This document shows positions 1 to 11,072 of a DNA stretch of 27,605 nt, one piece after another (within the stretch, counting starts at the first letter, position 1; every line of letters begins with the position of its first letter). This stretch comes from Phoronis australis (taxonomy: Eukaryota; Phoronida; Phoronidae). Both the position numbers and the translations under genes were made by a program. The DNA lies in NCBI GenBank assembly GCA_002633005.1, contig NMRA01000043.1, positions 1,201,924 through 1,229,528 on the forward strand, given 5' to 3'. Under the pieces are notes generated by a model. It had not been told where the DNA came from, ran no database searches, and worked only from the letters and a program-made list of their open reading frames with translations.

Positions 1-1558
1 GTTTTTCGCGGTATTTTGTAAATGTGATGTGCCAGATGTGAAAGACTAGTCGCTAACCGACTAGAGCGACGTTTTTCGTGAAAATGCTTGCACAGCACCC
101 GTGGCAATGCGTCATTTCCAGCAACAAGCGAGTATTTTTTTAAACTTGTGCCATAGCCACGATTCTCTGATGTTTCGAGGGTAAATGAAAAGAGTCACAG
201 CCTAGTCAAATAATAAATTGTCACAACCACCACAAACACAGCGTCTCGACATTCCTTATTGTACCATAAACCACGGTAAAACGAGCAGCAACAACTGACG
301 ACTTTCCACCCAAAAAACAATGCATGATGACTTAACTGTGATTGCTTGCTCACGGGTATTCTAATTTGACGACTGGTCGATTGGTGGGGTTATTTTTCTG
401 GTGCTTTTGATGTGAAATTGGTGATTTTAAGCACTTTAATCTCGTCAATACACAAATGGATTTTGAAAATGAATATTAATTCCGTTAAACTGGACAAATT
501 GAAGTAGTGCGAAGCCTAAATACATTTTTATAAAAAATAAAAAATTAAAGCATGAAACAGCTTACTCACCAAGTCTCATTGTTTGCAGTTGTAAACTTGT
601 TGATTTGAGTGAATGCTGTAAACACGTCATCCATATTCTTTATATCCAGTCAATCATAACAGCTGGCACTCGAGGTGGATTTTCGCACGCGCAAAGACCG
701 AAGATATAACTCAAACGTGCGCAACGTTATCTGAAGTTTAGTTGTGAATCTGTACCCAGTTACATGTGCTGTATTGACTGTAGCACTTCTAAGGTCTCAG
801 GCTCCCGGTTTTAAGATATTAAACCCATTATGCAAAGTACGTTAGAAGTAACTTTCCAGATTCTAAATCCATTGTAAAGTGGAAAATAAAAAAACTGACA
901 CTTTTTATCCCAAACCCAATATTTCTCTGCCGATGCGCAACATAATGCAACATTAGATTCTGAAAGCAAATTTCTCACATACTCCAAGAATGTGATACAA
1001 AAATGCTGTCAAGCATCCAGTTTTTTAACTCTAACTTGTTTGAAGGCTACTTGAAATCGCAGCCGACTGCCCAGTCGCAACTAATCAAAGCACAACTGCA
1101 GCAGGGTGCTGCCATCTTGAAAAAAAGTGCACCAACAAGTGGTATTTTCTTATTCCCAACATTCACAAGGACGCATTTCTATATCTATCACGTGTCACTG
1201 TGGCAGGTCGACAAGAGTAAACACTTCATTACTAGATTGTGTTAAAAAGACGTCACATTACCAGCCACCAATGGGCCTTTGGGTTTTAATGTGTTTGAAT
1301 TATTATGGACTTGGACAAAAACGCATTTTGCTGAAAGTCAAAGACAAACTGTTGTGTAACTGAGACTTTGGTTGTATGTCTGCATGTCTGTCGACATCAG
1401 TGTTGTCACGTGTGATGTATTATTTCTTTCACGGTCAATCGATGCTAAACCAATAGATTAATCACAAAGTGAGGTATTCCGGGATATGGCTCTAGTTTCT
1501 GTAGACTGGTGACAAGACTCAATAGCCAATCCACCGCTTAAGGATCACTTCGCCGCTT
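1..1558. other. Non-coding stretch left of Kolobok copy A
   Basis: I see no supported exon. The short frames at 1003-1363 have no recognisable domain, no splice support and no codon pattern that stands out. No repeat was identified. Confidence 0.5.
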
Positions 1559-1562
1559 TTAA

Positions 1563-2860
1563 AGGAGAAAGCAACGTTTTTCATGTCATTTCTTTAATTA
1601 TCCCCAGACATGTTTTCAGTTAATTACAACTTCCGGTAATTTAATTAATTAGTTATGCCTTATTCTGGAAGTGACGTTCAGGGTGTTAAGAAATTCCCGC
1701 CATTTTGTTTTCACATAGTCGAGGTGTCGAGTCAGTCATAGGTTTACCTCGGTTGTGATAAGTTCGGTGGTCGTTTGCGTTTGTTTGAGTCAGTCAAAAT
1801 GCTGCACTGTTGCTGCTTACCGAAATGCACTCATTATAGTCTCACAAGCACTTTGGTTATGCCATTACATCGCTTTCCGACAGATGACACACTCCGAAGT
1901 ACTTGGCTCGTTCGTGTGAAGAACGCAGTGTTACCCGTCCACGCAAGTGTGTGGCAAACAATTTTTGGCCACGGATTACGAAAGAGGTGTACGCGGAAGT
2001 TGATTACCGGCAGTGCCCCGTCGCTCCCCCGACAAATGCATTTTTGAAGAAAGAAGGCTCACTAGCTGCGGCCCCTACAGTGACTCGAGGCCTTTCAGCT
2101 ATTGTCAGCCTAGCCAGCCAGCTACATGTAACTGTACAGTTGTATTCATACTATCGTCAAGATACAGCTTAAGTATACAGTTTGTGCCAAGGTTATTGCC
2201 ATCCGTGCCTCCGAACGTACCCAAGAGCGCGTAATTCCGGGAACTAGCAGTATGTGAATTACCATGTGCTGATGTCTCCAACCCAGAGCCTGTAAGCAGC
2301 CCTGCAGCGGTATTGAGAAGTGGGTATGAATATAGGCCTAGTTAGTCACCCAGTGAGGACAGTGGTACAGTGAACAGGCCCCTGAGTCAAACTTTGGCAA
2401 GTTTATTGTGGACTTGAATAAACTATTGGAGCTATTTAGAAGGTGCTAGGCGTGTGGTGAGGAAGTCACGCAGCGGGATGTAAGCTGTTTGGGTGCTCAA
2501 GTCACCATCCAGTGGGAGTTTGTCGCGGGACACTTGGGCAAGTGGGAAAGTTGCTCCTCCGTCCGTGGAATACCATGTCCTCTCAGTCTGGAAACACTTT
2601 TCAGTCGGTGAAGACACTGATGGACTTCAATAAAGTCATGTTCTTCTCCAAGACGACAGTAGAAAAGATCCTCACAGTATACAAACTCGAATGCCGAAAC
2701 AAAATAGGGAAATTCTGCACCTCCCATGCGTCGCTTCCGGTACTGGGCATGGCTAATTAGTTAAATTACGAGAAGTGGTAATTAACTGAAAAATATGTCT
2801 AGGATAATCAACAAACCGTAATTTCTAATAAAATGACATAAAAAGGTAATACTTTCTCCT
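1563..2860 (+). mobile_element. Kolobok-type DNA transposon, non-autonomous copy A
   Basis: The 1298-bp element starts AGGAGAAAGC and ends with the related inverted ACTTTCTCCT. It is flanked on both sides by TTAA (1559-1562 and 2861-2864), the target duplication typical of the Kolobok superfamily. The inverted arms are about 150-160 bp (1563 to about 1711; about 2698-2860). The inside carries broken THAP-domain and Kolobok-type transposase sequence on the plus strand. It is related to copy B at 7444-8755 over the arms and the THAP region. Confidence 0.85.
1799..2757 (+). pseudogene. Degenerate THAP-domain Kolobok transposase fragment (copy A)
   Basis: The reading frame is broken into several frames. 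An ATG at 1799 begins a THAP zinc-finger start (CCCLPKC, then FPTDDTL and W). A shifted frame near 1950 reads VCGKQF, where the zinc-binding His expected after the third Cys is Gln. At 2399 the fragment KFIVDLNKLLELFRRC appears, and from 2590 GNTFQSVKTLMDFNKV continuing into a Phe-Phe-Ser-Lys-Thr-Thr motif. These blocks in this order resemble Kolobok transposases as I know them. The catalytic C-terminal part is missing, so it cannot be functional. Confidence 0.7.
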
Positions 2861-2864
2861 TTAA

Positions 2865-3251
2865 GCTGTCAATGTCAGTTTCGTAACTGAAACGATTTTG
2901 AATTTAAAAACGTCACAGCTCCAGTCCGATCTTGTCTTCATTGCCGAATTAGCCGGCCTTAAAGTCACAGGCAATGCGTACACTAGTCATTTTTGATTTC
3001 AAAGTTTTAGAGGTGGCTATACAAGCCCAACAAACTTGTTCATGAGTTCGATATTCTTGTTAATTTGGTAATGCACATGGTGAGGAGTATTTGGAGGCCG
3101 ATTTTATGAAAATATAAGCCTAACTTAATTTCTGTTTTAGCCAATTAACACGCGATGCAATTTTAATTGTTTTCTAAATGCTCTCAAAATACAAAAAAAT
3201 GAAATGTGGACCCCTTATGAAATATGAATTGTGAATCCTGCCTAAGGGAAA
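2865..3251. other. Short intergenic stretch between Kolobok copy A and the ALF-like gene 3' end
   Basis: AT-rich DNA with no frame or repeat that I recognise. It may contain the end of the ALF-like 3' UTR if a later polyadenylation site is used. Confidence 0.5.
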
Positions 3252-3257
3252 TTTATT
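3252..3257 (-). terminator. Polyadenylation signal of the ALF-like gene
   Basis: TTTATT on the plus strand reads AATAAA on the gene strand and starts 38 bases after the stop codon. A T-rich run follows on the plus strand (A-rich on the gene strand). Other AATAAA-like words further on cannot be excluded. Confidence 0.5.
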
Positions 3258-3294
3258 TTTTTTTGTCAATTCGCTCACATAGAAAACGAGGATA

Positions 3295-3543
3295 TCACGC
3301 CGCCTTGCTCGTGCACGACTTCTTTCCGTATCCCACTTGGATCCCTGCTCCGAACAGCTTCCCTGTGGCCTCACAGAGGGCGTCAACGATGGCACCCGCC
3401 TTGCTGCTCACACCTTTGATCTCGGAATTTGACACCCCCGGACACTTGGCAGTTGCGTCGTACACTAGCTGCCAGTTACTAATTCTCCACTTCCACGTGA
3501 CCTCGCAGTCGACTGCTTTGCCATTGTCTGGGGTAATGGTTGC
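3295..3543 (-). CDS. ALF-like gene, coding exon 3 (LPS-binding hairpin and C-terminal helices)
   Basis: The acceptor TTTGGTATTATCGCAG ends at 3544, and the exon starts in phase 0 with GCA. It encodes residues 61-142, including the Cys73-Cys94 loop, the Cys-Pro-Gly turn and the extra pair Cys117 and Cys137. The reading frame stops at TGA (3297-3295). The intron between exons 2 and 3 is 237 bp (3544-3780). Confidence 0.85.
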   Translation of the reverse strand, partial: ATITPDNGKAVDCEVTWKWRISNWQLVYDATAKCPGVSNSEIKGVSSKAGAIVDALCEATGKLFGAGIQVGYGKKSCTSKAA

Positions 3544-4918
3544 CTGCGATAATACCAAATGGGGAAAAATAATGCAAGAATGTTGATCAGAAAATTGACA
3601 TACTTTTAGCACCCGCGTCCCTTCGTGAGTATAACTCAACTATAGATTGTGTATTACACATATTTCGGTAAGAGTCACCTTATGGTCAAAGTTTAAACTG
3701 ACCTCAAAACCTGGTTAGAAATGGTGTGTATCACTTGAACTACACATAAAGTATTCTTATTAGTTTCAGAGATACCTTACCGTTTCTTTTTTCCCAAAAG
3801 CTGAGCCGATGACATTTTTGAGTAGCCTCCCTCCAACTTTAATCAACACTGACGTGACCGCACCTACTGCACGCGTTTCCTTTTCAGCAGTCTCTTGCAC
3901 TGCAGGAGCTGCGTATACCGACAACGCTGCCGTCAGAGTAAATACGATAACTGAAGAAATAGAAAACGTTAGATATATTTCATTGTCACCGCACACGTTA
4001 GAGCGGTGAAGTGCTGTATCCGCTATTTTAATTGGTACCAAACCCGGTTTTGACGACTTTCCCATTATCTAGTTCTCTGAAACAACTTAAATAATGCTAT
4101 GTAACCCTCGGTAAACCCCAAATGTTTCGAGTAAAATTGGAAAATTCCTTGTAAAGTCTGATAAACGTGGGCCAAGCTTGACCTAGGCTTTGGGCGAGTC
4201 AGACAATTGTAACGAAGACAACTCAACAAGAACCATGATATCATACCTGCGACCAACAAATAAAGTGCGAGTTTTTTATTGAAACCTGAATAGATTTCAG
4301 TGACGCTAGGCCCTTCGCCAGGATCTTGCTAAAAAGTAAGATTTCATCTAAGTTCGTGAGACACAGAAATGTATTTTAAAGGAGAACACGTCATTTTGGC
4401 AAGATCTTTCCAGCTGCGAGACATCTACTGAACTCTACCCGGCTTTTATCACTCAAGTGAGACGCCAATTTTGCATGAGCGTGTGACAGAACGAGAGTTG
4501 CTTGAAATCCCCAAGATTGTCACAGAGATGGCAATAATGGCTGCACATGACTACGTGTAAGATGGTGTTGATGACACCAAGTAAACATAACAATTATTAA
4601 TTTTCTCAAACATTCAATTTTAAGCATGCAAAACAAAAAAGTGAAATTTCGAGTTTCGCTTAAAATGCAACTTTCATGTTTTTAGACAGGAAACTGAATT
4701 AACGGATGGTACCGTGCTTCACGTCCATCGTGGAATTTCAGGGCATTTTGTAGTTTAGGCAATATCCCGTCTTTGATAACGGAATTCCCTGTCCTTGTTT
4801 TTCTAAAAATATGACGTGCTGTTGCACGGTGACCACAGCTGTATTTTTTTAATTGCGGAAGCGATACGACATGTGCGCTTGCGCCCTTACTGGCCTATCC
4901 CACCTTACCTAGCTTCAT
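3295..4918 (-). CDS. Anti-lipopolysaccharide factor-like secreted antimicrobial peptide, three coding exons
   Basis: Coding exons are 4918-4909, 3950-3781 and 3543-3295 (TGA at 3297-3295), giving 142 residues. Introns are phase 1 and phase 0, and every border is GT/AG with matching frame. The product has a signal peptide at about residues 1-17, an acidic linker at about 19-30, and an amphipathic helix at about 31-55. A disulfide hairpin follows: Cys73, exactly 20 residues, Cys94, then Pro-Gly. Helical sequence follows the hairpin. Helix, 22-residue disulfide loop, CPG and helix is the architecture of the ALF/scygonadin family (Pfam DUF3254), whose hairpin binds lipid A. Oddities are two extra cysteines (117 and 137), only three basic residues in the loop (Lys78, Arg80, Lys93), and tryptophans at 77, 79 and 84. 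The assignment rests on spacing and fold order, not on a database search. Activity is inferred. Confidence 0.82.
3781..3950 (-). CDS. ALF-like gene, coding exon 2 (signal core, linker, amphipathic helix)
   Basis: The acceptor is a pyrimidine tract, TTTTCTATTTCTTCAG, just above 3950. The donor GTAAGG lies at 3780-3775. The 170 bases encode the end of the signal peptide (VFTLTAALSVYA), an acidic linker with Glu23, Glu26 and Glu28 ending at Arg30, and a Lys/Arg-bearing amphipathic helix to Thr60. The linker could be a propiece cut after Arg30, which is inference. Confidence 0.82.
4909..4918 (-). CDS. ALF-like gene, coding exon 1 (start codon plus 7 bases)
   Basis: This exon carries ATG AAG CTA G and is followed directly by the strong donor GTAAGG (4908-4903). 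The start context is CACCATGA on the minus strand. It ends one base into a codon. The next acceptor at 3950 supplies two bases, so the joined start encodes Met-Lys-Leu-Val followed by the hydrophobic core of a signal peptide. I chose this start because it turns an otherwise startless hydrophobic stretch into a textbook secretion signal. The alternative ATG at 4065 would put about 30 polar residues before that core and would read through a good acceptor. Confidence 0.75.
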
Positions 4919-4964
4919 GGTGATTGTAGGTAGCAGAAACCACAGGGTCTGACCTACAGCCGGC

Positions 4965-4970
4965 TTTATG
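4965..4970 (-). promoter_or_regulatory. Possible TATA-like box upstream of the ALF-like gene
   Basis: The gene strand reads CATAAAGCC about 47-52 bases before the start codon. A start site about 30 bases downstream would leave a 5' leader of roughly 20 bases. No better core promoter word is visible nearby, so this is weak support. Confidence 0.25.
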
Positions 4971-7439
4971 TTCTCGCCCATATCTCATTATCTGATAGTC
5001 GCTGCAACCACCTGCTCTTGTTCCTTTGCATAGGACGTCACATCTGGATTAGTGGTTTGGTCGTTATCGATGTCAAACCACAGGTGAACATGAGGGGCTC
5101 ACTAAACCTAAGGCTGTGCAATGGCGGCGTACTTAAAAGTTGGGACTCAAGAAAATCTGAAGCGAATTGCGCTAGAGCAACACCACCACGGGGAGGACTC
5201 ATCGTTAGCCCAATTACGCCCCAAGCTTGGTGGCGTGCAGTCACAGGAACAAATAGATATTAGATCAATTCGAAGTCGACCCGACTGGCCATGCTAGTCA
5301 AAATCCACTTGGATAGCTAAAAACAAAAATTGAATAAAGAATTTTAACATCATACAATCGATCTCCCCTACCGTTACAGGATTTCATTTCCGAAATGCAT
5401 ACATGCGCTATTTTTGAATTCGAAATTTTTGGATTGGCAACCCCAACATGGTCTCATCTTGATTGCTTATGGTTTTGGTGTTCTCATTTTGTTGGTAACG
5501 GAAATAGAATCCTATCATAGTAACGAATATTACGAGACCTAATTCGATTTTTGCAACTCGCCAAACCCAACCTTTAAGTTCTAAAAGATTTCATCACTTT
5601 TTAAATTTTGCAACAAATCTATGGACCATTTTGACGCGAAACGAGATTTACGCCAAATTCGAACATTATAGAACCACTTATCACGACATGGTTGATCGGC
5701 AGGGTTGCTCGGTAATAAGCTACTGCAACCATTTTTCAGCAAATACCACGATTTCGCATGCTTCAAAACACGCTATTTCTCTTCGAAATGCTGGATATCT
5801 AGTTTTGTGAGGAAGTTCTTCATTTTGATTAACCCTGCTCTTTTTGCCCACGGGGTGATCAGCCAGCGACATGTGACCTATGTAATCCAATCAGAAAACT
5901 AATTTATCACTACTGGCCAATCACAATGGCTTATCATTATTCTCTACGTCGCAAAAATGAACAAGATGCCTTCATCTGGAATGTACATATGAAAGACCTT
6001 TGTTCACTATGGGCTAAAGACACGAGGTCAAACTTGTACGCCACGCACGATCGCCTCCGTATTCTGAAAGTTTGGAAGAGATCTGTGACTTGTCTTTTCA
6101 GTTATTCCACTGTGTTTGGGGGTAGATAAAAAGCAAAAACGATCTAGTTTGCTCAGAGCAACAGAGGTAGTTCCTGGCTGGGTATTACAAAGTTTTAGAA
6201 AACAATCGCAGTAAGTTTACTGCTGCAACGAAATGTAACTGTACTACCTCACAAACATTTTCTGTTCCATTCACGTTTCCTCCACCAAAAATTCACAGTG
6301 CCAAACTATAAAAATCTTTCATATGATGAACGTCATTTAAAAATCCACAACTGACACTCTACTTCAAAATGTCGTTTACATGAGGTCCTTTACCACGTGA
6401 CGTATGCAAATTAGTTCCATTCAACTGTTAGACAATGACACTCAACGGGAAACCACAACAAAATCATTTGTACAAATGTTTTGCCGGCATACAGGGTGTT
6501 CAGGAGTTGCCTTGCAACTAAAATTATCCAAAATCAGGTGTTCGGCGTTCAAAATACACGTCAATATCTCGCGTAATCTCTCGAAGTTTTGATTTTTCGT
6601 GCAAGGTCATAGCATTACTGAAGTCTACCCTCTTAAAAGTTTTAGTGAGCACATGACTTCAAAATGGCGCTAGTATTGTCGAAATTATACAGTATGTATC
6701 GAATGAGCTCATTGTCCACAAACGCAGTAAACTTAGTGTAACGAAGCGCCCTTTCTAGTCAGTTAGCCTACTGATGAGGGGGGCTGATTCATAAGATGTT
6801 ATTCTTCGAGTTCACATGTCCAGGCAATAAAAATGAGCTTCATCTCCAAAACCAACCATCATGCAAGACGTCTGGGCCAAAGCAACCATGGATTCTGTGT
6901 GAACATGCCTTTCCCTAGAATATTTTTTATAACTGTCCAAGATATCTTGTAAAAACTAGTGCTAGTCAAAAAACGTTATTGACATTTTCATGGACGCCTT
7001 TTTTGGCTCACCCGACTCTCCTTGGTCACGAGAGACGGAATAGTGTCAGGCGCTAAAATGGTTCTCCCTGGTGTCGAGAGACAGACTAGTGCACCAAAAT
7101 GGCATTTTGCATAATGTTGGAACAATGACTCTAAAAATGACAGGCACTTCTTGCCGCAGCGTCTCGGTTTGTGTTTGGCTTTTAAGTTCTTTATTAACCG
7201 AGTGGTAATGTTCTCCGACCTGGTAGGAATGTTTTGTACCAGGTGCTACCATTTTCAACCCTGGTGGTAAGGTTCTAAACAGGGGTGGCTGGCCTATACA
7301 GTGTCATTAGAATTCATTTCAGCTCTGTATTGGCCCCCTAATTCGATGAGTTAGTGATTTCACACGGAAATACAAAGGTTGCCTTGAAGAAGAACTTAGA
7401 TTACTCTGATCAGTTCCCAGCTCAACGTGCCATTTTGGT
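4971..7439. other. Intergenic stretch upstream of the ALF-like gene
   Basis: It should contain the ALF-like promoter near 4919-5200. The frames at 5018-5263 and 5926-6129 show no domain, and none is bounded by convincing splice sites. A CAGGGTGTTCAGG word at 6492-6504 resembles a mariner-type end, but no partner was found. Confidence 0.45.
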
Positions 7440-7443
7440 TTAA

Positions 7444-8755
7444 AGGCGAAGGCAACCTTTTTCATGTCACTTTTAGCAAAAATAAGGTTCGTTGATTATC
7501 CCAAACACATTTGTCACTTAATTACAGCTTTTCGTAATTTGATTAATTTCTCGCCCTCTACTCCGGAAGTGACGTTTTGGGAGGCAAGAGTTTCGCGCCA
7601 ATTTCTTTTCATTATAGTCTGACTGTGAGGGCTGTCGAGTCAAACATTGTTCTACCTCGGTTGTGATAAGTTCGGTCGACGTTTGTTTTTGTTTACAAGT
7701 CAGTCAACATGCCACGCTGTTGCTGCGTGCCGGGATGTACTCATTATCGTCTCACACGCGCTTTGGGTACCTTGCGTAGCTTTCCGAAGGATGACACACT
7801 TCGCCGTACTTGGCTGGCTCGTTCATGTGAAGAACGCAGCGCTACCCGTCCGCGCAACGTACAAAGCAGTGGGGGGTTACCGAGTGTTTGGCAAGAATTT
7901 TCTGCCGTCAGATTGCGACAGAGGTATGTACGCTGAATTGATGAAGGTCCCTGCGAAACAACGTCTGAAGAAGAGTACCATACCGTCGCTGTTGATTCCC
8001 GGCAGTGCCCCGTCGCCAACCCCGAGAAGTGCGTTTTTGAAGCGAGAAGCATAGCGAGCTGTGGCTTCTATATGAAGAGACTGGAGGCACTTCATCTACT
8101 GTCACCCGTGCCTCCGAACGCACCCCATTGCGTGCAATTCCGGGAACTAGCAGTGATTCGCCCTGTGCTGTTATCTCTAGCCCAGAGCCTGTAAGCAACC
8201 CTGCAGCGATGTTGAGTAGTGAGAGTGAATACAGGCCCAGTTCGACACCCAGTGAAGAGGACAGTTCGTCATCCAATGAACAGATCGGTGAACCTAAGTT
8301 TATTGTGGACTTGTATTGGAGCTATTTTGAAGGTGCCAGGTGTGTGGCGAGGGAGTCACACGGCGGGATCTAAGCAGTTTGGGTGCTCAGATCACCCTCC
8401 AGTGAGAGTGTGTCGGGCAAGTGGGACAGTTCTTCCTCTGTACGTGAGACGATAATGAGTACACCCCAGTACGTAGCAACAGCGTGGCATGTTGGCTGAC
8501 TCGTAAGCAAAAGCAAACCACGACCGAACTTATCACAACCGAGGTAGAACAATCACTGACTCGACTGCTCTCATAGTCAGACTATATGAAAAGAAATTGG
8601 CGCGAAATTCTTGCCTCTCAAAACGTCACTTCCGGAGTAGACGACGAGTAATTAATTAAATTACAAAAAGTAGTAAATAAGTGAAAAATATGTCTGGGAT
8701 AATCAACGAACCTCATTTTTGCTAAAAATGACATGTAAAAAGGCTGCCTTCGCCT
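7444..8755 (+). mobile_element. Kolobok-type DNA transposon, non-autonomous copy B with long inverted arms
   Basis: The 1312-bp element starts AGGCGAAGGC and ends GCCTTCGCCT, with TTAA duplications at 7440-7443 and 8756-8759. The inverted arms are about 310 bp (7444 to about 7755; about 8443-8755), much longer than in copy A. They run into the coding start of the THAP domain, so the right arm holds an antisense second copy of it. The family and orientation are the same as copy A. Confidence 0.88.
7709..8420 (+). pseudogene. Degenerate THAP-domain Kolobok transposase fragment (copy B)
   Basis: ATG at 7709 starts MPRCCCVPGC, the first Cys pair of a THAP zinc finger, followed by SFPKDDTLRRTWL. 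Another frame, from about 7888, reads VFGKNFLPSDCDRGM and then RLKKSTIPSLL, the second half of the domain. The third zinc-binding Cys is Phe and the His is Asn, so zinc binding is lost. The block KFIVDL at 8296 matches copy A before the frame ends. The rest of the transposase is absent. Confidence 0.72.
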
Positions 8756-8759
8756 TTAA

Positions 8760-10424
8760 CTTGAAGGGTTTTCGTCTAGACTTACTGATAAGAGTTTGTT
8801 ACGTAATCCTCAACATTGATCTATAGTGGAGCCTCGGGGGATACGGCCCTGTCATTTGTATGGGAGTGACCAGGTGGGCCCGGATGCAATACATCTATCT
8901 ACATGTACATGAACTCTGTTGTAACCTTTTGTTTGATGGTGTCAACCCGCATTAAGCCCCCCACCTATCGGATATGGCTACAGCAGGATATTCAGAGCCT
9001 ATGATCCTACTCTGCATTTTTGACAAAAACTGTTCTAGNCTCGAAATTTTCGTTATGCGAGAGGACTAAGAAAAGGGGCCACTATGTTCAGGCCTACGAA
9101 TTGTGCATCCGCACCGACTTCCGGTGGACTTTATGGACTTCTGTCTCGTTTACTCGGACTTTTTTTTCACTGGGGCGGACTTTTTTGCCCGATTCTCTAA
9201 ACTAGGGGGCTCATTCGATCCCCCCCACTGAGTGCGCCCATGCTAAGATGGCCCCTATCAGTGATCGCGGGGATTTTCGTTGTAAAAGGGAACCGCCAAT
9301 GCAGAATTCATGGCAGTCAATGAAAGTGTACCCAGAGGAGAAAACTCCGTAGAGTCTACAGCGTCAGCCTGAATGCCATGATCGAGAATGCTTGGATTGG
9401 AGAAAAAGCACTTTTGTTCAGAAGCAAGAAAATGTGTTTTATGCAAAACATTATGAATTCATCTACAGGTTTTCCAAAGACAACTTTGCTTCAGGTACCT
9501 ATGTCGACTACACGTACATATATACATGTATACATCTGAAACCAAATGAACTCACGAAGTGTGTCACAAAAAACATCATTCCATATTACAGGTCATGACC
9601 TGTACGCCAGACGTGCTCTCGTCTTGGACCAAGGGCAAACAAATAGATCTTATCGTCTAGTTGCAACAAGCGATGCACATTAAAAGTATTACATGGAATG
9701 CCCCTAACACCACCTCCGTGGCGACTCAGTAGGACGCGGTGGTACGCGTTGTTGGCTGACAATATTGGTGAGTTCGGAGACACGCGCCATTACCCGTAGA
9801 AGACCCAATCGACGATTAGTTGAAAGAAACTCAACATCCATCAGCATTTGAAAACTGCATGATTTCACTGAGGTTACGTAGGACCCTCGAAAAATGCCCA
9901 AATTTGGCGAACTTCGGAACAGCATATCTCAGGAAAAGGCTAATTGGATTCATATACAACTTTCAGATACCATGGTTTATGCACTTTTCTCCAAAACACT
10001 GTTAGTAATTGTGTTTAAAATGTTCCACTTCTGCACGAAATCAGGCTTTTAAGATTTTTGTGAAAAAAATCGAAAGTTGCATAAAACGAAAACGAAATAG
10101 TAATTTAGAAATTTTAAATTAAATCAGCGTTTTTGAGACTTCATCATGAATATTTATATCGAGCAAAATTCGCTCATACCGTTGTTTGGCTGTGGATGTA
10201 CTTTCTTGTTAAATTTTATTAAAAAGACATGGTCACAGGACCAAATTGATAGCAATTCTACGGTTTTTTTTGCTTTCAGAAAATGTATACTTTTACTGAG
10301 TGAACATCTATAGTTTTGTAGGTATTTGACTAAATACACCGGAAAGTCATACGTTACAACATGAGACCGATATTATAACAGTAAAAGGCCTGAATCAAAA
10401 CTTGGTTTTTTACCGAAGCACTAA
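8760..10424. other. Intergenic stretch between Kolobok copy B and the peptide gene 3' end
   Basis: It contains one unresolved base (9039) and C/G runs near 8834, 8956 and 9206-9227 that look like decayed repeats. The minus-strand frame at 9704-9925 has no recognised domain. No gene can be supported. Confidence 0.45.
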
Positions 10425-10430
10425 TTTATT
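10425..10430 (-). terminator. Possible polyadenylation signal of the agatoxin-like peptide gene
   Basis: This is the first AATAAA I found on the gene strand after the stop codon, about 640 bases downstream. The long 3' UTR it implies is plausible for an animal gene but unproven. Confidence 0.3.
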
Positions 10431-11072
10431 GCCCGTCTAAACGCTAAGACGGCGTAAAACTCGTACTTTGGGCCGACAAGCGTTTCGAGTTATTCTATAG
10501 CAGCGAAAATTGGTTCACAGACGAGTTCAGTTGAGTCAATCGTCAAGAGAGGACGCTACGCGTGTTCCAGAGAAAAACACGTTACCGTACATGAACGGTA
10601 TGTGAACTGGTCGCATCGTGCTGGTACGCTAACACTCACTGCACAGGAATACAGTCTGGGTTAAAGAAGTCTAGAAGAAGAGTTGTGAGAAATCTGGCAA
10701 CTCTCGGAATTGCTCGTGTTTGTTAAACAACAAGTGTTCGACTGAAGCACACACTGTACAGATGTCAGGCACTCAATCGTTCTTCAGTCTTTTTCATGGC
10801 GTGGCCACTTGGAACTGAAGTTACCAAAGTTATTGCTTCCAGGAACACAATTGATGTTTCATCGACAGCTAATTAAAGCGCCATCGCAGTCAAGATGTAG
10901 CGTACAAGTGTTAAAATAACGAATTCATTCTTTTGCGCAATTTTTACAATTATGTTGACGCCTCTGGTGAAAGCGAACGTACCACGGAAACTGTCCCTCT
11001 CATATGGAGATTGCTCTCTTTCTAATATAGCTCCCCAATGGCACGTGTGAACTTATCCTTAGACGCATGTTA

